Assembly: GCF_000375345.1 (NCBI RefSeq)
Contig: NZ_AQXD01000003.1
Coordinates: 1 to 64,000 of the forward strand
DNA from: Wohlfahrtiimonas chitiniclastica DSM 18708
Lineage (GTDB): Bacteria > Pseudomonadota > Gammaproteobacteria > Cardiobacteriales > Wohlfahrtiimonadaceae
Length of the DNA: 64,000 nt
Direction of reading: 5' to 3'
Below are positions 55,494-63,151 of this stretch, piece by piece (within the stretch, counting starts at the first letter, position 1; every line of letters begins with the position of its first letter). Position numbers and translations under genes: made by a program. The notes beneath the pieces are model-generated. The model did not search any database. It saw only the letters and a program-made list of their open reading frames with translations, and was not told the DNA's origin.

Positions 55494-56326
55494 TCAAAAA
55501 GCCCCATTGCTAATAATTGTTGTGCCACGCGCCCCGATTCGTTTAAGCGCGTGCTCATTAAATGTGGTAATTGCTGTAAATTTTCCGCCATTTTACCGGT
55601 TAAGCCCGCCACTGCAATCACTTTTGTATCACAGCCTGCACTTAAAGCCTCAAACACCATGGAGACAGAATCTGCCGTTACCCATGCATGTTGACTCTCT
55701 AGTAACGTTTTAGGCAGCCAATCACTTGGTAAATTTGCCACATCATGGCACTCAATCGCGGCTTTTAATGCCTCTGGCATCTTGTTTAAAAAGTCAGCAG
55801 GTGTGCGCCTTGACGTGGATAAAATCATCCGGCCATCAGCCGTTTTCACCCAATCGATGAGCTGCTGATAAATGTCTTCATTACGCCAAGCGCAATGTTC
55901 ACTCGGACCACCAATTAGAATCACCGTTTGTGGGATTTTATCGACTGCTTGAAGGGAAAGCACATTCATCGCGCCTTCTGTCACCAATACATTTTGACCG
56001 GTCACATGATCATGACGCGGCACAATGCAATGATCAAACCATGATTTTGGCAATGAGGGTTTCATGATGACAATGCTTTTAGCCTGATAACGCAAGCGAT
56101 AATAGAGTAAGGCAAAATGTGTGCGATGCCCTGCCCCAATGACGATGGCATTTTTCTCAATGGATGATGCGCATTTTCCACCGCTCAATAGACATTGCCA
56201 TAAGGAAAATACTGGCAACCATGTAATGTTGGCAGGCACGAGCATTTGCAATGCTCTGGCTAAACCTTCCGTTTGGCGCTGATGCCCCATTTTGCCATCT
56301 GTGATGCAATAAATTTGTTTGACCAT
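55490..56326 (-). CDS. ELM1-like / DUF1022 protein, probable glycosyltransferase fold
   Basis: A 278-residue protein of the 'mitochondrial fission ELM1' family. Family features visible: CITDGKMGHQRQTEGLA at the start, VIGAGHRTH, VPRHDHV, ILIGGPSEH, and AWVTADSVSMVFEALSAG near the end, which resembles the acceptor loop of GT-B enzymes. ATG 56326 gives the family start; ATG 56341 and TTG 56347 are alternatives. Bacterial members often sit beside LPS core genes, and here it is translationally coupled to a WaaL-like gene. The bacterial function is not established. The gene begins right after the rplS terminator. Confidence 0.78.
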   Translation of the reverse strand: MVKQIYCITDGKMGHQRQTEGLARALQMLVPANITWLPVFSLWQCLLSGGKCASSIEKNAIVIGAGHRTHFALLYYRLRYQAKSIVIMKPSLPKSWFDHCIVPRHDHVTGQNVLVTEGAMNVLSLQAVDKIPQTVILIGGPSEHCAWRNEDIYQQLIDWVKTADGRMILSTSRRTPADFLNKMPEALKAAIECHDVANLPSDWLPKTLLESQHAWVTADSVSMVFEALSAGCDTKVIAVAGLTGKMAENLQQLPHLMSTRLNESGRVAQQLLAMGLFE

Positions 56327-56345
56327 GTTTTTTCGCCCCATAAAC

Positions 56346-56373
56346 AAAAACCCTAGAACAAGCTAGGGTTTTT
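56346..56373 (-). terminator. Terminator of rplS
   Basis: An 11-bp stem (56346-56356 with 56363-56373, six-base loop) ends in five Us on the minus strand. It lies 19 bases beyond rplS and about 20 bases before the ELM1-like start, so that gene may use readthrough or an undetected promoter. Confidence 0.82.
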
Positions 56374-56391
56374 GCTGAGATGATTCGAAAA

Positions 56392-56748
56392 TTATTTCGC
56401 TTTGATTGTAAGTTTCTCTTTAATACGAGCTGCCTTACCTTCAAGATTACGAAGATAGTAAATCTTCGCTTTACGAACATCACCGCGACGTTTAACGCTT
56501 AATGATGCGATCAATGGGCTGTATGTTTGGAACGTACGTTCTACACCAACACCATGAGAAATTTTACGAACTGTGAAAGCAGAACCCATACCGCGATTAC
56601 GCTTAGCGATCACTACGCCTTCGAATGCTTGAACACGTTCACGGTTTCCTTCTTTAACTTTTACATTAACGATAACCGTATCCCCTGTTGAAAACTCAGG
56701 AAGTTCACGGTTCATCATCTCTTGCTCTAATTGCTGTACGATATTCAT
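56392..56748 (-). CDS. rplS: 50S ribosomal protein L19
   Basis: L19 sits at the 30S-50S interface. The 118-residue product has [35 protein letters not shown]-type sequence and the basic tail RIKEKL. In most gammaproteobacteria it ends the rpsP-rimM-trmD-rplS operon; here those three genes are missing upstream and rplS stands alone with a 110-base leader gap and its own terminator. Confidence 0.97.
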   Translation of the reverse strand: MNIVQQLEQEMMNRELPEFSTGDTVIVNVKVKEGNRERVQAFEGVVIAKRNRGMGSAFTVRKISHGVGVERTFQTYSPLIASLSVKRRGDVRKAKIYYLRNLEGKAARIKEKLTIKAK

Positions 56749-56858
56749 AATTGATAAACCTATTACTCAAAACCAACTATTTGGTAACCATAAAAAGGAA
56801 AGCATTGTATACCATTTAAAATTAAATTGCATATTTTTTACATCATACGCAATAAAAT

Positions 56859-57476
56859 TTAAACAAATAGATCAATCGCTCCCTCACCTTCGCGGATAAT
56901 TTCTGGCACACCAGATGTTAAATCAATCACTGTCGTGGGCAAGTGACTACAGTCACCGGCATCAATGATTGCATCGACGCGTTTTTCTAACAAATCCTCG
57001 ATCTGATAAATTTCCCGTAAATCTTCCGCCGAATAGTTAGGCAAGGTCACTGTTGTGCTCAACAAAGGCTCGCCTAACGCTTCTAACAAATCCTGAGTGA
57101 TCTTATGCTTTGGCACGCGTAAACCAATGGTTTTACGTTTGGGCGTCAATAGTTTTTTCGGAATGTCTTTCGACCCCTTTAAAATGAATGTATACGCCCC
57201 CGGTAACACCGCGCGCAACAAACGATATTGACTGTTATCCACCATGGCATACGTGGCCAATTCTGATAAATCACGACACACCAAAGAGAAAAAATGGTCA
57301 TCATCCACCTCACGAATTTGGCGAATGCGTTCCATACCACTTTGATTTCCAAGCATACAACAAAAGCTGTAACTAGAATCGGTCGGATAAATCACAATTC
57401 CACCCGCACGCAAAATCTCCACCGCTTGATTGATCAAACGCGCTTGGGGATTGTCAGGATGAATGTGCAAAATCAT
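56859..57476 (-). CDS. Sua5/YciO/YrdC/YwlC family protein (YciO type)
   Basis: A 205-residue protein of the YrdC fold. IYPTDSSYSF, LKGSKDIPKKLLTPKRKTIGLRVP and STTVTLP match YciO rather than TsaC, whose KR-x-K...SxN pattern differs. TsaC makes threonylcarbamoyl-AMP for tRNA t6A; YciO's task is less certain. It follows nudF by 22 bases on the same strand. Confidence 0.85.
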   Translation of the reverse strand: MILHIHPDNPQARLINQAVEILRAGGIVIYPTDSSYSFCCMLGNQSGMERIRQIREVDDDHFFSLVCRDLSELATYAMVDNSQYRLLRAVLPGAYTFILKGSKDIPKKLLTPKRKTIGLRVPKHKITQDLLEALGEPLLSTTVTLPNYSAEDLREIYQIEDLLEKRVDAIIDAGDCSHLPTTVIDLTSGVPEIIREGEGAIDLFV

Positions 57477-57498
57477 AATAACCTCAAAATTATTGTGT

Positions 57499-58101
57499 CT
57501 ATTTTTGATACGACTGATAATTCAGCGCCAACCATTGTAACGCAATAATGGTGGAAGCGGTTTGAATTTCTCCATTATTGAGACGATTCATGGCTTCGGT
57601 GCGGCTGATGACAAAGGCTTCAATGTCCTCTTTCTCCTCACAAAGCCCATAATAACCGCCTGCTGCGGATAAATCACACACCGCTGCAAAAAGATACATG
57701 TATTCATTGCTGCCGCCCACAGATGGAAAAAATTCACCAATGTGACGCAAATGTGTCAGCGATAAACCGGCTTCTTCATACGCTTCACGCACTGCAACAT
57801 CTTTCACATCTTCCCCAGCTTTATCAATGAGCCCTGCGATCAATTCAACCACCCACGGATGCTCAGTGTGCCCGATCGCTGCGATGCGAAGCTGACGAAT
57901 CAATAACACTTGATCCGTCACAGGATCATACGGCAACACCGCAACGGCATCTTTGCGCACAAAGATCTCGCGGCGCACATCCTCAATCATCTCGCCTTCA
58001 AAGGTTGGATGATCAAAAATGAGCTCATCCACTTTATAAAAGCCATCAAACAAGCGTTTATAGGATTTAACGTGAATCTTAGCTTGATCTGGCGCTGACA
58101 T
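57499..58101 (-). CDS. nudF: ADP-ribose pyrophosphatase (Nudix, NudF-type)
   Basis: NudF cleaves ADP-ribose to AMP and ribose 5-phosphate. The 200-residue product has a Nudix box from Gly90 to Gly112, with the core REAYEEAG (105-112) and Glu97 seven residues before it. Between Gly90 and Glu97 there are six residues where the strict motif has five. The N-terminal swapped beta domain (VDELIFDHPTFEGEM) and HPWVVELIAG support the ADP-ribose type. It starts one base after the end of pyrE and so is probably cotranscribed with it. Confidence 0.87.
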   Translation of the reverse strand: MSAPDQAKIHVKSYKRLFDGFYKVDELIFDHPTFEGEMIEDVRREIFVRKDAVAVLPYDPVTDQVLLIRQLRIAAIGHTEHPWVVELIAGLIDKAGEDVKDVAVREAYEEAGLSLTHLRHIGEFFPSVGGSNEYMYLFAAVCDLSAAGGYYGLCEEKEDIEAFVISRTEAMNRLNNGEIQTASTIIALQWLALNYQSYQK

Positions 58102-58102
58102 T

Positions 58103-58744
58103 TTATACTCCGTATTGTGCGCGGTATGCTTTCATATTTGCCAATGTTTCGGCATGCTCACCGCTTTGTTCTAAATATTGGATCAAATCGCTCATGGTGA
58201 TCAATGCGCTCACATGTAAGCCGAACGTTTCGCGAATCTCTTGGACGGCAGACAATTCTGTTTTGCCGCGCTCTTCACGATCAAGCATCAACACAACCGC
58301 TGTTGGCTTTGCGCCTGCTTTTTCGATCAATTCAATCGATTCACGGATGGCTGTGCCTGCCGTCATCACATCATCGATCAATAACACATTGCCCGTTAAT
58401 GCAGAACCCACAATCATGCCGCCTTCGCCATGATCTTTCGCCTCTTTGCGGTTAAAGCTCCAAGGATAGTTTTGACCAAATTTGTTATACAATGCAGAAA
58501 CCGCAGATGAGACCAATGGAATGCCTTTGTACGCAGGGCCAAACATCATGTCAAATGACAAACCTGCCTCGTTGATCATCGTGGCATAGAATTCACCAAG
58601 CTTTGCCAATGCTTCACCTGTATTGAATGCGCCTGCATTGAAAAAATACGGGCTGACGCGGCCTGATTTTAAAGTGAACTCGCCGAACTTTAACGCATTG
58701 TATTGAATCGCTAATTCGATGAATGCTTTTTGATGATCCTTCAT
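58103..58744 (-). CDS. pyrE: Orotate phosphoribosyltransferase
   Basis: PyrE adds the ribose phosphate to orotate in UMP synthesis. From ATG 58744 the product has 213 residues, the family length, with FTLKSGRVSPYFFNAG, GPAYKGIPL and the PRPP loop VLLIDDVMTAGTA (120-132). AGGA stands six bases before this ATG; an upstream frame to 58792 runs through a terminator and is rejected. In E. coli pyrE is behind rph with an attenuator; here a terminator of the DUF882 gene lies just before. Confidence 0.95.
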   Translation of the reverse strand: MKDHQKAFIELAIQYNALKFGEFTLKSGRVSPYFFNAGAFNTGEALAKLGEFYATMINEAGLSFDMMFGPAYKGIPLVSSAVSALYNKFGQNYPWSFNRKEAKDHGEGGMIVGSALTGNVLLIDDVMTAGTAIRESIELIEKAGAKPTAVVLMLDREERGKTELSAVQEIRETFGLHVSALITMSDLIQYLEQSGEHAETLANMKAYRAQYGV

Positions 58745-58771
58745 AATAAATCCTAACTCAACTGATACACG

Positions 58772-58797
58772 AAAAAAAAGCCATGAACCCATGGCTT
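58772..58797 (-). terminator. Terminator between the DUF882 gene and pyrE
   Basis: AAGCCATG (58778-58785) pairs with CATGGCTT (58790-58797) on a four-base loop, and an eight-base U-run follows on the minus strand. It lies 18 bases past the DUF882 stop and 28 before pyrE. It may also work as a pyrE attenuator. Confidence 0.85.
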
Positions 58798-58814
58798 ACA
58801 AATTTTTTAACGGA

Positions 58815-59471
58815 TTAGCGACCCCAAGTTCTCACTTGTCCGCTGTCAATGTGGACAAAGTTAGAGCGGCTATAGTAACCGACGCCGCCTGCTTTCAATG
58901 AAAGCGCTGCACGTCTGATGTTTGAAGTTGCTGTGCCTGGCATTCTGATGTCAATGGCACGACCACGCATGTGGAAGCTGTTTTTCGCCACACCACCTTG
59001 CTGACGGCTAAGCATCGCATTTGTTTGTGGTGAACGATAACCGCTGAGTGCATGTGTCGGCTTGTGATAACCTAATTGCAAGCGAAGGGCATACAATTGA
59101 TCTAACACGTGTGGGTCATAGAGTTTTGCGCTCTTTGTGCGGCGATCACGCAATGCCCAAGAAATTTCATCTAAGGATTCACGGATGTAACCTTCACCAG
59201 GGATCCAGTAGATCACACGGGTGGTTTCCCCTAAAGCAGGCGTATAAATTCTCAACTCGCGTTCTTTTGTCACTGCTTCTTTCGCAAGCGAAGGTTGCAT
59301 CGCAAACACGCCCATAAGAGATGTTGCGGCCAATGCGCCTGTGGTGAGTTTTAATAAATTACGGCGATTTTCACACACTAATTCATTATGTGCAGTAATG
59401 TATTGCTCATAGAACAAGGTGTCATCAACCGTTTCAATGATCGATGGCTGGTTGTCGTTGAGAGTATTCAT
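58815..59471 (-). CDS. Tat-exported DUF882 protein, peptidase M15-like (YcbK family)
   Basis: A periplasmic protein of 218 residues in the YcbK family. The signal is twin-arginine type: RRNLLK at 36-41 followed by a mild hydrophobic stretch (GALAATSLMGVFAM), with an unusually long 35-residue leader before it. The DUF882 domain has LSGYRSPQTN, HMRGRAIDIRMPG (His167 and Asp174) and FVHIDSG, which form a zinc site like that in M15 D-Ala-D-Ala and L,D endopeptidases (MepK). A role in peptidoglycan remodelling is likely. It is transcribed alone. Confidence 0.87.
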   Translation of the reverse strand: MNTLNDNQPSIIETVDDTLFYEQYITAHNELVCENRRNLLKLTTGALAATSLMGVFAMQPSLAKEAVTKERELRIYTPALGETTRVIYWIPGEGYIRESLDEISWALRDRRTKSAKLYDPHVLDQLYALRLQLGYHKPTHALSGYRSPQTNAMLSRQQGGVAKNSFHMRGRAIDIRMPGTATSNIRRAALSLKAGGVGYYSRSNFVHIDSGQVRTWGR

Positions 59472-59693
59472 GCTACCTCTTTTCTAATTTTGAATGTGTC
59501 ACACGTGTTGAATGATGTCAAAAATGACAAGATGACTTCGCTATAAATTCAACAAATTACGAAGATTCTAACGAGAACGATTCATAGTTGCAAGTAAAAA
59601 TTCGCAATCGATGCCTGCATAATTAAAATTTCATGATCTATGTTAGAATTATCGCCCTTTATTCAGTCCATCATTAGGAAACCTGTCAGCACC

Positions 59694-61073
59694 ATGGATG
59701 ATCAACAAATTCAGCAACTTAAAATCCCACCGCACTCCATAGAAGCAGAGCAAGCCTTGCTTGGCGCCCTGCTTTATGATGCAGAAGGTTGGCAACGCAT
59801 TGATGGACGCATCAGTGCCATTGACTTCTATCGTGGGGATCATCGTTTAATTTTCACCACCATTCAAGCATTGGCTGAAGATGGCAAACCGATTGACATT
59901 TTGACGGTGGCCGATCACTTAGCGCAGCAAAATAAATTAGAAGATGCAGGCGGCCGTACTTATTTAGCAATGCTCGCCGCTGAAACAACCGGCGCGACAA
60001 ACATCACGGCCTACGCTGACATCATTCGTGATCGCTCCATTGTTCGTCAGCTCATAGGTGCTGGTTCAAAAATTGTGGACACAGGTTTTAATCCAGATGG
60101 TAAAACCACCGCAGAGATGCTTGAAGATGCCGAAAAAAGCGTATTTTCCATCGCAGAGCAAGGCTCAAAAGCTGGCGAAGGTTTAGTCGGCATCAATACT
60201 GTTTTGCAAGCCTCCCTTCAGCGATTAGATGAACTCGGTAAAATTGAAGATGGCATCACCGGTGCACCCACGGGCTGGACTGAGTTTGACAACATGACGT
60301 CAGGCTTACAAAACGGCGATATGATTGTGGTTGCAGGTCGTCCTTCGATGGGTAAAACCACGTTTGCCATGAACATTGTTGAGGCGGTTGCCTTATCCAC
60401 TAAAAAACCCATTGCCGTTTTCAGTATGGAGATGCCCGCAGAGCAACTCGTGATGCGGATGTTCTCATCCCTTGGGCGCATTGAACAAACCAATTTACGT
60501 TCCGGCCGTTTAGATGCCCATGAAATGCAGCGCTTGGTTTCTGCCACAAAGCAGCTCAATCAAACCCGCATTTTTATTGATGATCAGGGCGGCTTAAGCC
60601 CCTCTGAAATGCGCGCCCGTGCCCGTCGTCTTAAACGTGAAGAGAAAGATTTAGGGCTCATCATGGTGGATTACCTGCAATTGATGAAAGTCCCCGGTTT
60701 AGGCGAGCAACGTGTTGCGGAGGTGTCTGAAATTTCCCGTTCACTTAAACTGATGGCGCGTGAATTAGAAGTGCCCGTGATTGTGCTCTCGCAGCTCAAC
60801 CGAAGCCTTGAGCAACGTCCTAATAAACGTCCAATTATGAGTGACTTACGTGAATCCGGAGCGATCGAGCAGGATGCCGACTTAATTTGCTTTATTTATC
60901 GCGATGAAGTATACAATCCTGAGAGTCCCGACAAAGGCGTCGCGGAAGTGATCATTGGTAAACAACGTAACGGCCCAATTGGCACCGTTAAATTAGCATT
61001 CCAAGGCAAATACTCTCGCTTTGCAAATTTGACCACCATCGACTATAACAATATGGCGGGTACAGACGAATAA
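59694..61073 (+). CDS. dnaB: Replicative DNA helicase DnaB
   Basis: DnaB is the hexameric 5'-3' helicase of the replisome. From ATG 59694 the product has 459 residues: N-terminal domain (PPHSIEAEQALLGALL), linker, RecA-like domain with Walker A GRPSMGKTT (215-223), IMVDYLQLM (Walker B), and LSQLNRSLEQR and SDLRESGAIEQDAD near the end. I prefer this start to one at 59640, since the extra residues are not in the family and AGGA lies upstream at a somewhat long distance. The 222-base gap to the divergent DUF882 gene is the longest internal gap of the window and shows no gene. Confidence 0.94.
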   Translation: MDDQQIQQLKIPPHSIEAEQALLGALLYDAEGWQRIDGRISAIDFYRGDHRLIFTTIQALAEDGKPIDILTVADHLAQQNKLEDAGGRTYLAMLAAETTGATNITAYADIIRDRSIVRQLIGAGSKIVDTGFNPDGKTTAEMLEDAEKSVFSIAEQGSKAGEGLVGINTVLQASLQRLDELGKIEDGITGAPTGWTEFDNMTSGLQNGDMIVVAGRPSMGKTTFAMNIVEAVALSTKKPIAVFSMEMPAEQLVMRMFSSLGRIEQTNLRSGRLDAHEMQRLVSATKQLNQTRIFIDDQGGLSPSEMRARARRLKREEKDLGLIMVDYLQLMKVPGLGEQRVAEVSEISRSLKLMARELEVPVIVLSQLNRSLEQRPNKRPIMSDLRESGAIEQDADLICFIYRDEVYNPESPDKGVAEVIIGKQRNGPIGTVKLAFQGKYSRFANLTTIDYNNMAGTDE

Positions 61074-61108
61074 CAATGTCAATAACTTAACTTTATGGAG
61101 CACTTTTT

Positions 61109-61660
61109 ATGTCAGATAATCAAGAATTAAAACAAACATCTACACAGCGTTCTTCGGCAGTTTATGCATGGTCCCTCGTGGTGTTATTGCTTGCAGGGGC
61201 AGGCGTGGCATGGAAAATGGGCGCCATAGAGTTTCGTTCAGCCAATGCTCTAGAAGCAGAATCCACGGTGACAGGCATTGAGACTGATGACATCAACATC
61301 ATTGAAGAATGCACCGATGACAGCAGCACCGCCCTACTTGAAAAAATTTTAGCCCAAGGCATTCCTGAACTTGTGAAAAGCTCATCACCAAATGCCACCT
61401 TAACCATTCAAAATTATGCGTATAATCAAGAGCTTTACTTTGATCCTAATCGCAACAAACGCTTGTGTGGCGTGCTTGCGCAATATAAAGTGGAAGGGCC
61501 AAATGTCCCCACAGACGTTGAGAATCCCTCCATCGTCTATGAGGTGATTTATGAGCTTCAAAAAGAGCCGGATCAATCCATCAAACTCAGTACCTTCAGA
61601 CAGCGCATTACATCCTCGAATTTACAGGGTGAAAAACCGACAAATATTGAGCAAAATTAA
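61109..61660 (+). CDS. Membrane-anchored protein of unknown function
   Basis: I do not recognise this 183-residue product. It has a short polar N-terminus, one hydrophobic helix (about 15-36, YAWSLVVLLLAGAGVAWKMG) and a periplasmic or cytoplasmic domain of about 145 residues. Two cysteines (EECTDD and RLCGVL) could form a disulfide, and the region PELVKSS to QLYF resembles nothing I can name. A GGAG ribosome binding site lies about nine bases before the ATG. It stands between dnaB and pntAa with gaps of 35 and 88 bases, and might be read with dnaB. Base use is like its neighbours. Confidence 0.7.
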   Translation: MSDNQELKQTSTQRSSAVYAWSLVVLLLAGAGVAWKMGAIEFRSANALEAESTVTGIETDDINIIEECTDDSSTALLEKILAQGIPELVKSSSPNATLTIQNYAYNQELYFDPNRNKRLCGVLAQYKVEGPNVPTDVENPSIVYEVIYELQKEPDQSIKLSTFRQRITSSNLQGEKPTNIEQN

Positions 61661-61748
61661 TTAATTACTTCGTGCAAATACGGATAATTAAAAAAATATG
61701 ATAGGATGACCCGACTTAATATATTAACTGCAATTTTAAGGTGTACAC

Positions 61749-62864
61749 ATGACACAAAATATTATTGTCCTCAAGGAATGTGCAGCTCAGGAGAAGCGTG
61801 TTGCGCTTGATCCTTTAGTTGCCAAACGTTTCAGTGATCTCGGATTCTCTGTAACTGTCACGCCAAATGCTGGCAAGCAAGCTTTCTTCCCCGATGAAAG
61901 TTACCAAGATGTTGCGGTCAAAGCCCCAACATTTAGTGAAAATGATATTGTCCTTTGTGTGCAATCCCCAAGCTTAGACACCATCGAAGCCCTTGCGCCA
62001 AACTCCATTTTAGTGGGTTTACTCAACCCTTATCAAAATGCAGATGTGGTCAAAGCGCTTCAAGCGAAAAACATCACGTCATTTGCGATGGAATTGATTC
62101 CAAGAATCACACGTGCTCAAAGCATGGATGCCCTCTCCTCTCAAGCCACCATTGTGGGCTATGAAGGTGTATTGATGGCCGCTTCCTTGTCACCACGTTT
62201 ATTCCCAATGTTAACCACAGCGGCAGGCACCATTCGCCCTGCAAAAGTTGTGGTCATTGGCGCAGGTGTTGCAGGCTTACAAGCCATTGGTACCGCACGC
62301 CGCTTAGGTGCACAAGTGGAAGCCTATGACATTCGCCCTGATGCGAAAGAACAAGTGGAATCTTTGGGTGCTAAACTCATTGATACAGGTGTCAATGCAG
62401 CGGGTGAAGGCGGTTATGCCCGTGAGTTAACAGAAGAAGAAGTGGCCATGCAAGCGGCTGCCCTTAAAAAACATTTGAGTAAAGCCCATGCGGTGATCAG
62501 CACAGCTGCCATTCCGGGTCGTAAAGCGCCTGTGATCATCACAGAAGATATGGTCGAAGAGATGCCAGCAGGTTCTGTCATCATCGATTTAGCAGCAGAA
62601 ACAGGCGGCAACTGCGCATTGACGCAAGTGGGTAAAATTGTGCAATACAACAATGTCACCATCTCTGGCCCTGTGAATGTTGCTTCTCGCGCAGCCCTTC
62701 ATGCATCAGAAATGTATGCAAAAAACATCTTTAACTTGCTCTCACCTTTTATGGCCGAGGGACAATTGACTTTAGATTATGACGATGAAGTGATCGCGCA
62801 ATGCCTCTTAACGAAAGATGGCAAAATCGTGCATGAACGCGTTCGTCAAACATTGGAGAAATAA
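61749..62864 (+). CDS. pntAa: NAD(P) transhydrogenase subunit alpha, part 1 (domain I)
   Basis: Domain I of the proton-translocating transhydrogenase binds NAD(H) on the cytoplasmic side. The 371-residue product has the alanine-dehydrogenase-like fold: LKECAAQEKRVALDP at the start, GYEGVLMAA, the Rossmann VVIGAGVAGLQAIGTARRLG near 169-188 and RPDAKEQVESLGA. The mobile loop is in the RELTEEEV region. E. coli fuses this to the membrane helices in one PntA; here a stop and a separate gene follow two bases later, as in Rhodospirillum rubrum. Confidence 0.93.
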   Translation: MTQNIIVLKECAAQEKRVALDPLVAKRFSDLGFSVTVTPNAGKQAFFPDESYQDVAVKAPTFSENDIVLCVQSPSLDTIEALAPNSILVGLLNPYQNADVVKALQAKNITSFAMELIPRITRAQSMDALSSQATIVGYEGVLMAASLSPRLFPMLTTAAGTIRPAKVVVIGAGVAGLQAIGTARRLGAQVEAYDIRPDAKEQVESLGAKLIDTGVNAAGEGGYARELTEEEVAMQAAALKKHLSKAHAVISTAAIPGRKAPVIITEDMVEEMPAGSVIIDLAAETGGNCALTQVGKIVQYNNVTISGPVNVASRAALHASEMYAKNIFNLLSPFMAEGQLTLDYDDEVIAQCLLTKDGKIVHERVRQTLEK

Positions 62865-62866
62865 TC

Positions 62867-63148
62867 ATGATTACACTTTTCGTCATCGCACTTGCGGCGA
62901 TTGTGGGGTTTGAAATCATTTCAAGGGTGCCTGCAATCTTACACACGCCGTTAATGTCCGGTTCTAACTTTATTCATGGCGTCGTTTTAATTGGCGCAAT
63001 GATCGCACTTGGCGAAGCTGAGGGCTTTTGGCAAACAACTTTAGGTTTCATCGCAGTGATTTTTGGTGCAGCAAATGCTGTGGGGGGTTACGTTGTGACC
63101 GAACGCATGCTCGAAATGTTTAAGCCAAGCGATAAAAAGGGGAAATAA
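62867..63148 (+). CDS. pntAb: NAD(P) transhydrogenase subunit alpha, part 2 (membrane helices)
   Basis: A 93-residue membrane protein with three helices that, with PntB helices, forms the proton channel (domain II). RVPAILHTPLMSGSNFIHG is the family signature. It begins two bases after pntAa and three bases before pntB, which shows a tight three-gene unit. Confidence 0.93.
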   Translation: MITLFVIALAAIVGFEIISRVPAILHTPLMSGSNFIHGVVLIGAMIALGEAEGFWQTTLGFIAVIFGAANAVGGYVVTERMLEMFKPSDKKGK

Positions 63149-63151
63149 ACA

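Noticed and set aside
58745-58792. 16-codon N-terminal extension of pyrE
   Set aside because: Runs through the U-tract and stem of a terminator and is not in the family; AGGA supports ATG 58744.
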